Source: an uncultured bacterium (lineage in GTDB: Bacteria > Planctomycetota > Phycisphaerae > Phycisphaerales > SM1A02). Taken from it: a stretch of DNA of 41,600 nucleotides. Below are positions 37,327 through 41,600 of the stretch, one piece after another; positions within the stretch are counted from its first letter, which is position 1; every line of letters begins with the position of its first letter. The notes under the pieces were generated by a model. The model was not told the origin of the DNA and did no database searches. It worked only from the letters and a program-made list of their open reading frames with translations. The position numbers and the translations under genes were made by a program. The stretch is from assembly GCA_903911205.1 (NCBI GenBank), contig CAIWCL010000181.1:1-41600 (forward strand), given 5' to 3'.

Positions 37327-38853
37327 ATGGTTGACTGCGTGCATGGTGGAAATGATGGGGAAGAGTTGAAGGATGTGCGCGTGACCGAGGAAAATCCGTG
37401 TGGTCGGACAGTCGAGAGTCCTGCGGCACCAACCGAAGATTGTGTGCGTGAGAGCACCACGACCGTCGATCATGGAAAGGACGCCGTGAATCCGACGCAG
37501 ATGATCGTCACCAAAGTTGTTGAATGTCGAGAGGAGCCACTGGTGGCATGTGCAAGCACTGATGAGTTGCTGCACGACACGACACACGTTCAAAGTGATC
37601 GCGATTCCGACGCAACGTCGCAATCTCTCACCGCCGTTCAATCGACCGACGCATGTAGTACCAGCGGAGAGCCCGCTGCCAGTTCCCCGCAGACGAAGCA
37701 ACCCGATCAAGCGGTCAACGGAGAGTCCACGCTCCCAGAGGACCAATCGGAAACAACGCGCGATGTATCGCCTCCGAACGGTCGTCCAAAAAAGCGGCCA
37801 ATGCTCCATATAGCATCGGAATTGGAACGCGTCGACGGCGAGTTCAACATCTCCCGACCACGACGCACAACGACTCCACGCGGTGAGATCTTCAGCATCC
37901 CGACGCTCTTCCACTTCGCGAGCTCAGTCGGTGTCACACGTGTACTTGAGCGGCTTGTCGAAAACGCGCTCGCGAACAATCGGCCACTCGATCACATTCT
38001 GCTCCATGGTCCTCCAGGATCGGGAACAACCCTCGTCGCACGCGCGATTGTCCGCGACCTCGCACCGAAAAACTTCGTTGAACTCGATCTTCTCGACGGC
38101 GTCGACCAAGACACGCTCCGCCGCGCTCTTCGTGAAGTTCGCAACCAGGGTGTGCTGCTCATCCGCCACATCGAACTTCTAAGTGGGGCGAACGAGCAGT
38201 TTCTGATGTCCTGTATTGCGCGAAAGACTGTTCGTGGGACTGGGTCGTTCGCGCGCGAGACGCCTCCAAGCACGGAAGGTGTGGCCAAGCAGAAACGACC
38301 GATGGATGAGTACGTCGCAGACGCTGTTCGCCGACCACCTCTACGCATCGATGGCAACTTCACACTGATCGGAACAGCCCATCTCACACAGCAGATCGGC
38401 TACCAGTTACGCGGTCGTTTCGATCACATGATTCACCTGCGCAGCGATCCGGTCGGTATCCGTATCGCGATGCGCCACGCCCTCTCGCGCTTCGGACTCA
38501 CTCTTGATGAGAGCGCACATCGACCCATCGAGCGATTTGTCCGGACCATCGACGACATTGCGGAGCAGTTTGTTCAGGCGATCGTGATGCGAGCCCAACT
38601 CGAGGAGACGTGTCATCTCAATGACACGATCATTCAGACCGTCGTGACGGACGATATGCCCGGCCGCATTGCCGACGAGATCTACGCATGGGCGCTTGTT
38701 CGGCATCTCGCCGGACGGCGGGTGACCTCTGTGACCGACAATGAGGTCGAGCGACTCGAGAGCGAGACTGGCTGGGGCGAAATCGCTGTCCGCGCTGCGC
38801 TTGGTTTGGTTGTGCGAAACCAAGCGACGCGCGCAATTCCACCTGCGGCATAA
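37327..38853 (+). CDS. RuvB-like AAA+ protein with degenerate Walker motifs and long N-terminal extension
   Basis: ATG after AGGAGG; LDHILLHGPPGSGTTLVARAIVRDL aligns with RuvB LDHVLLFGPPGLGKTTLA; FTLIGTAHLTQQIGYQLRGRFD aligns with RuvB FTLIGATTRAG...LRDRFG. Confidence 0.8.
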   Translation: MVDCVHGGNDGEELKDVRVTEENPCGRTVESPAAPTEDCVRESTTTVDHGKDAVNPTQMIVTKVVECREEPLVACASTDELLHDTTHVQSDRDSDATSQSLTAVQSTDACSTSGEPAASSPQTKQPDQAVNGESTLPEDQSETTRDVSPPNGRPKKRPMLHIASELERVDGEFNISRPRRTTTPRGEIFSIPTLFHFASSVGVTRVLERLVENALANNRPLDHILLHGPPGSGTTLVARAIVRDLAPKNFVELDLLDGVDQDTLRRALREVRNQGVLLIRHIELLSGANEQFLMSCIARKTVRGTGSFARETPPSTEGVAKQKRPMDEYVADAVRRPPLRIDGNFTLIGTAHLTQQIGYQLRGRFDHMIHLRSDPVGIRIAMRHALSRFGLTLDESAHRPIERFVRTIDDIAEQFVQAIVMRAQLEETCHLNDTIIQTVVTDDMPGRIADEIYAWALVRHLAGRRVTSVTDNEVERLESETGWGEIAVRAALGLVVRNQATRAIPPAA

Positions 38854-38905
38854 CAGTTCAGAAAAGAGCGCTCGCCGTGGTCAGGAAAAGTCTGGAGACG
38901 TACAG

Positions 38906-38932
38906 GAGAAGGTCTGGAGAAGGTCTGGAGAA
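38906..38932. repeat. 11-bp tandem repeat (gagaaggtctg) x2.5
   Basis: Read directly. Confidence 0.8.
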
Positions 38933-39000
38933 CGGCAACAGTCACCGTCACGGAGACGACCCTGCAAAGCATGGCGAACGTCATCCATTCCGACGTCCGA

Positions 39001-39060
39001 GTTCGACACGTCGTTCGACATCTCGTTCGACATCTCGTTCAACATCTCGTTCGACATCTC
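39001..39060. repeat. 12-bp tandem repeat (gttcgacatctc) x5
   Basis: gttcgacacgtc, gttcgacatctc, gttcgacatctc, gttcaacatctc, gttcgacatctc. Confidence 0.95.
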
Positions 39061-39204
39061 GTTCGCGACCCAGTGCAACACCAAGATTGCCACTTCGTGT
39101 CAAACCGAAACATCGAACACCCATGACCGGTGAAGGTTGACGATACCAATCCAACGTCAAACCTCGCGATCCACGCGAGAGTAACTACCCACAGGCGCAA
39201 CCGC

Positions 39205-39657
39205 TCAATCACGCATGTTCGCAAGAACCTCTGCACGAAGTGCACGTCGTGCAAACTCCCGTTCAAGGATACATCGCGAGACCCAGAGAGCCTCGCCCGG
39301 TGCAACTTCGCACCACGCGTCGACCAGTTGATCGCGCTCATCGTCGCTCAACGTTGCGAACAGTGCATCGGTCCACTTTCCCCACCCAAATCGCCGAGCG
39401 ACCGCACGTCGGACTTTCGCATCACGAACGCACTGATCCCGGGTGAGGGATCGCAAGCACTGACGCGCCTCACACTCGCTCGTGAAAACGGAGACGTCCA
39501 CACCAAAGGCATGGCTGTACAGCGCGACGAAGACCTCTGGAAGACCTCGCTTCCATCCGTCCTGCTCCCACTGAACCACTGATCGCCCGATCGCGTCTGC
39601 GTATCCGCGATAGATCTCCGTCGCCAGCTCCCGCTCTTCTCGTGTGAACGCCACCAT
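39205..39657 (-). CDS. Hypothetical protein (~150 aa)
   Basis: ORF with internal Met MVAFTREERELATEIY; protein-like composition; no family recognised. Confidence 0.5.
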   Translation of the reverse strand: MVAFTREERELATEIYRGYADAIGRSVVQWEQDGWKRGLPEVFVALYSHAFGVDVSVFTSECEARQCLRSLTRDQCVRDAKVRRAVARRFGWGKWTDALFATLSDDERDQLVDAWCEVAPGEALWVSRCILEREFARRALRAEVLANMRD

Positions 39658-39828
39658 CTGTTCCCCCGTGTCAGCTTTGACGTTTTCGTATCTCACTCCC
39701 GAGATACGACGCGGTGTTTCACCCGTGGAAACCACCTCGCACGAAAGTACATGAGTTCACTGTGGCAAATTCAAACCATGGCAGTTTTTTCATCGCGAAA
39801 GATTCGCGCAAGATTCTTTGTGCGATTT

Positions 39829-40485
39829 TTAGTGTGGGTACTGGTCGCGCATCTTCCGCAACACTTCACGACGCATCTCTTTCGGTCCATCCACATAGAG
39901 CACGGGTGTCGAACCGAGCGGAACCGAAAGCGTCTTCACCACCAACACGAATTGTGACGTCGATCCAAAGAGTGAGTCGCGGCACTCGATGCGCTTGATG
40001 GCATTTCGCGGAATCAATCGACGCGAACCATTGCAGGCGATCTCGATACCTCGGGGATGAAATGTCCACACAATTGGATTGGTGCGAAGCAATCCGGCAC
40101 CACGGCCGCGACGACGCATGAGGCTCCACAGTAACGCCGCGACGACCGCCGCAAGCACTGCGATGAAAATCCAGTCGCCGACATCTGGCGGAGGATTGAC
40201 ATAGTTTGGAAGCAAGCGTCCATTCGATGTGGTGATGGTTGTCGAGTTGCCAATGCGCATCAAAACCCTCGTGCCATACACCAAGAGCATGAGAGTGGAG
40301 AGACACAACAGCGCGATCAACCCAATGTCACCACCAACTCGCGCAATTCCATGCACGACAAGAAGGCCAGAGAAGCCCTCGGCGCCGCACTCAGGGCATG
40401 GCGACTCAGACGTGATACCCGCACGGTCATAACCGCACACGGGGCAGTGGGGGTGTGATGGATCGCTGGCCGTCACGCATCGCAT
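39829..40485 (-). CDS. Zinc-ribbon membrane protein, hypothetical
   Basis: CPVCGYDRAGITSESPCPECG and two TM segments; ORF extends to 40821 but that overlaps the sigma factor. Confidence 0.65.
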   Translation of the reverse strand: MRCVTASDPSHPHCPVCGYDRAGITSESPCPECGAEGFSGLLVVHGIARVGGDIGLIALLCLSTLMLLVYGTRVLMRIGNSTTITTSNGRLLPNYVNPPPDVGDWIFIAVLAAVVAALLWSLMRRRGRGAGLLRTNPIVWTFHPRGIEIACNGSRRLIPRNAIKRIECRDSLFGSTSQFVLVVKTLSVPLGSTPVLYVDGPKEMRREVLRKMRDQYPH

Positions 40486-40594
40486 CGTAACGACGAGTGA
40501 CACCGCCTCACACTTCACGATTGTTGGTGATGCCCCTCGTTCCTCGGCAAACAACTCACACGCAGCGGATTTGGGTGCCGGCCCTCTGCTCGAT

Positions 40595-41299
40595 TCACGA
40601 CGACCCGAGGAGATCCTGCATGAATGCCAGTTCGCCATCGATCTCGTCGGGTCGAATGCCGTCACGTTCAAGAATCGAAACAAGTGTCGCACGCAGTCGA
40701 TCGACCACCTGTCGATGCACGCTTGATGCGCTCGTCGCGGCCACGCCCACAATCGGCGCGGCTTGCGCGTAACCCATGCCGTGCAGCGTGTGCAGACGGA
40801 AGAGTTCCCACCACGCGCCACGACCCTCGGCCTGCAACTCAGTGCGCACGCGCTCGTGCGCCTCGGTCACCGTGCGAACCGCCCACGCGCGTTCGAGCGC
40901 GAGCAGCGCATTCGTCTCGTGGTCGACCCGCTGCGCATGAGATTCGTCGAGTTCTCTCGGATCAATCGAGCCACCATGCTCCGCGCGACGTCGCGCTGCG
41001 AGGAGCGTGTTGCGTGCGTGCATCACGAGACCATTCGCAAGCCAACGACGCAGTGGCACACTACTTGACGTCCAACGCGCGAGATACGCGTCGTCCACGA
41101 AGCGTGCGGCGAAGAACGCGTTCACGAGTTCAGGGGGCTCGCCGAGAGCGCGAAGGTTCGCCGATGCGCGTGCGTACGCGCAGAGCGGTTCAAAGTAGCG
41201 CTCGAGCACATGCGCGCGTGCCTCTGCGGGTTCATGCGCGATGCGATCGATGAGCCACGTCGCATGGGTGGTTGGGAACGTTGAGGGCGACGTCGTCAT
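40595..41299 (-). CDS. ECF-like sigma factor
   Basis: VLERYFEPLCAYARAS ... VNAFFAARFVDDAYLARW ... LRRWLANGLVMHARNTLLAARRR ... LFRLHTLHGMGYAQAAPIVGVAATSASSVHRQVVDRLRATL. Confidence 0.65.
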   Translation of the reverse strand: MTTSPSTFPTTHATWLIDRIAHEPAEARAHVLERYFEPLCAYARASANLRALGEPPELVNAFFAARFVDDAYLARWTSSSVPLRRWLANGLVMHARNTLLAARRRAEHGGSIDPRELDESHAQRVDHETNALLALERAWAVRTVTEAHERVRTELQAEGRGAWWELFRLHTLHGMGYAQAAPIVGVAATSASSVHRQVVDRLRATLVSILERDGIRPDEIDGELAFMQDLLGSS

Positions 41300-41356
41300 G
41301 AACGCACCAAGTGCAAAGGTTTGGCATCTCTCGTACTTGTAGATGCGAGTCGCTGC

Positions 41357-41600
41357 CTATTCACACGATCCCCACGAACTGAGCAGTGTGGCGAGATCTG
41401 CACCGTTCACTTCGCCGTCGTTGTTGGTGTCGGCATGTGGATACTTGCCGCCGTCGCTACCCCACACGGCGAGAATCGCAGCGAGGTCGACACCATTGAC
41501 GGTGCCTGATTCATCAATATCGCCGGGGCAGGGTGAGCATGACACGCTTTGCTCGCAGCAGTCGGGGATGTTGTTCGCGTTCACGTCGACGAGTTCGCCC
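41357..41600 (-). CDS. C-terminal part of a dockerin-like, Ca-binding-repeat secreted protein (5' end beyond window)
   Basis: GDIDESGTVNGVDLAAILAVWGS and ADTNNDGEVNGADLATLLSSWGSC, two dockerin type I-like repeats; frame open to the window edge. Confidence 0.85.
   Translation of the reverse strand, partial: GELVDVNANNIPDCCEQSVSCSPCPGDIDESGTVNGVDLAAILAVWGSDGGKYPHADTNNDGEVNGADLATLLSSWGSCE

Noticed and set aside
36931-37914. 327-aa minus-strand ORF
   Set aside because: Its main part is antisense to the RuvB-like gene, which has a strong SD and family motifs; composition is not protein-like.
39001-39060. Possible CRISPR array
   Set aside because: Units are directly adjacent 12-bp copies with no spacers; no cas genes in the window.
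39829-40821. Full-length 330-aa version of the zinc-ribbon protein
   Set aside because: The N-terminal ~110 residues overlap the sigma-factor gene and are not protein-like; internal Met at 40485 preferred.

Overview
GC-rich bacterial chromosomal window that looks planctomycete-like (dockerin/PEP-CTERM-type secreted proteins, zinc-ribbon membrane proteins, cytochrome/HEAT mega-protein, many small sigma factors); this taxonomic call is inference. Left end: 3' part of metG, a RAYT/IS200-like transposase flanked by near-identical ~40-bp direct repeats, and a translationally coupled secretin-like/ECF sigma/anti-sigma-like trio. Centre: an exopolysaccharide locus (pyruvyl transferase, WcaF-like acetyltransferase, glycosyltransferases, fcl, gmd, O-antigen ligase, flippase, UDP-sugar dehydrogenase) with cysS embedded, then fliS, an oversized fliD, and parB with a cluster of parS-like palindromes and no adjacent parA. 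Right end: TMTC-like TPR membrane protein, a structured leader resembling a cobalamin riboswitch upstream of a PEP-CTERM-like protein, a large sorbosone-dehydrogenase-like/HEAT/PA14-like/cytochrome c protein, a YceI protein, a RuvB-like AAA+ protein with degenerate Walker A and B motifs flanked by short tandem repeats, a second ECF-like sigma factor and a partial dockerin-type protein. No tRNA, rRNA or CRISPR array was recognised. All family calls are by eye from the translated ORFs; no database search was run.
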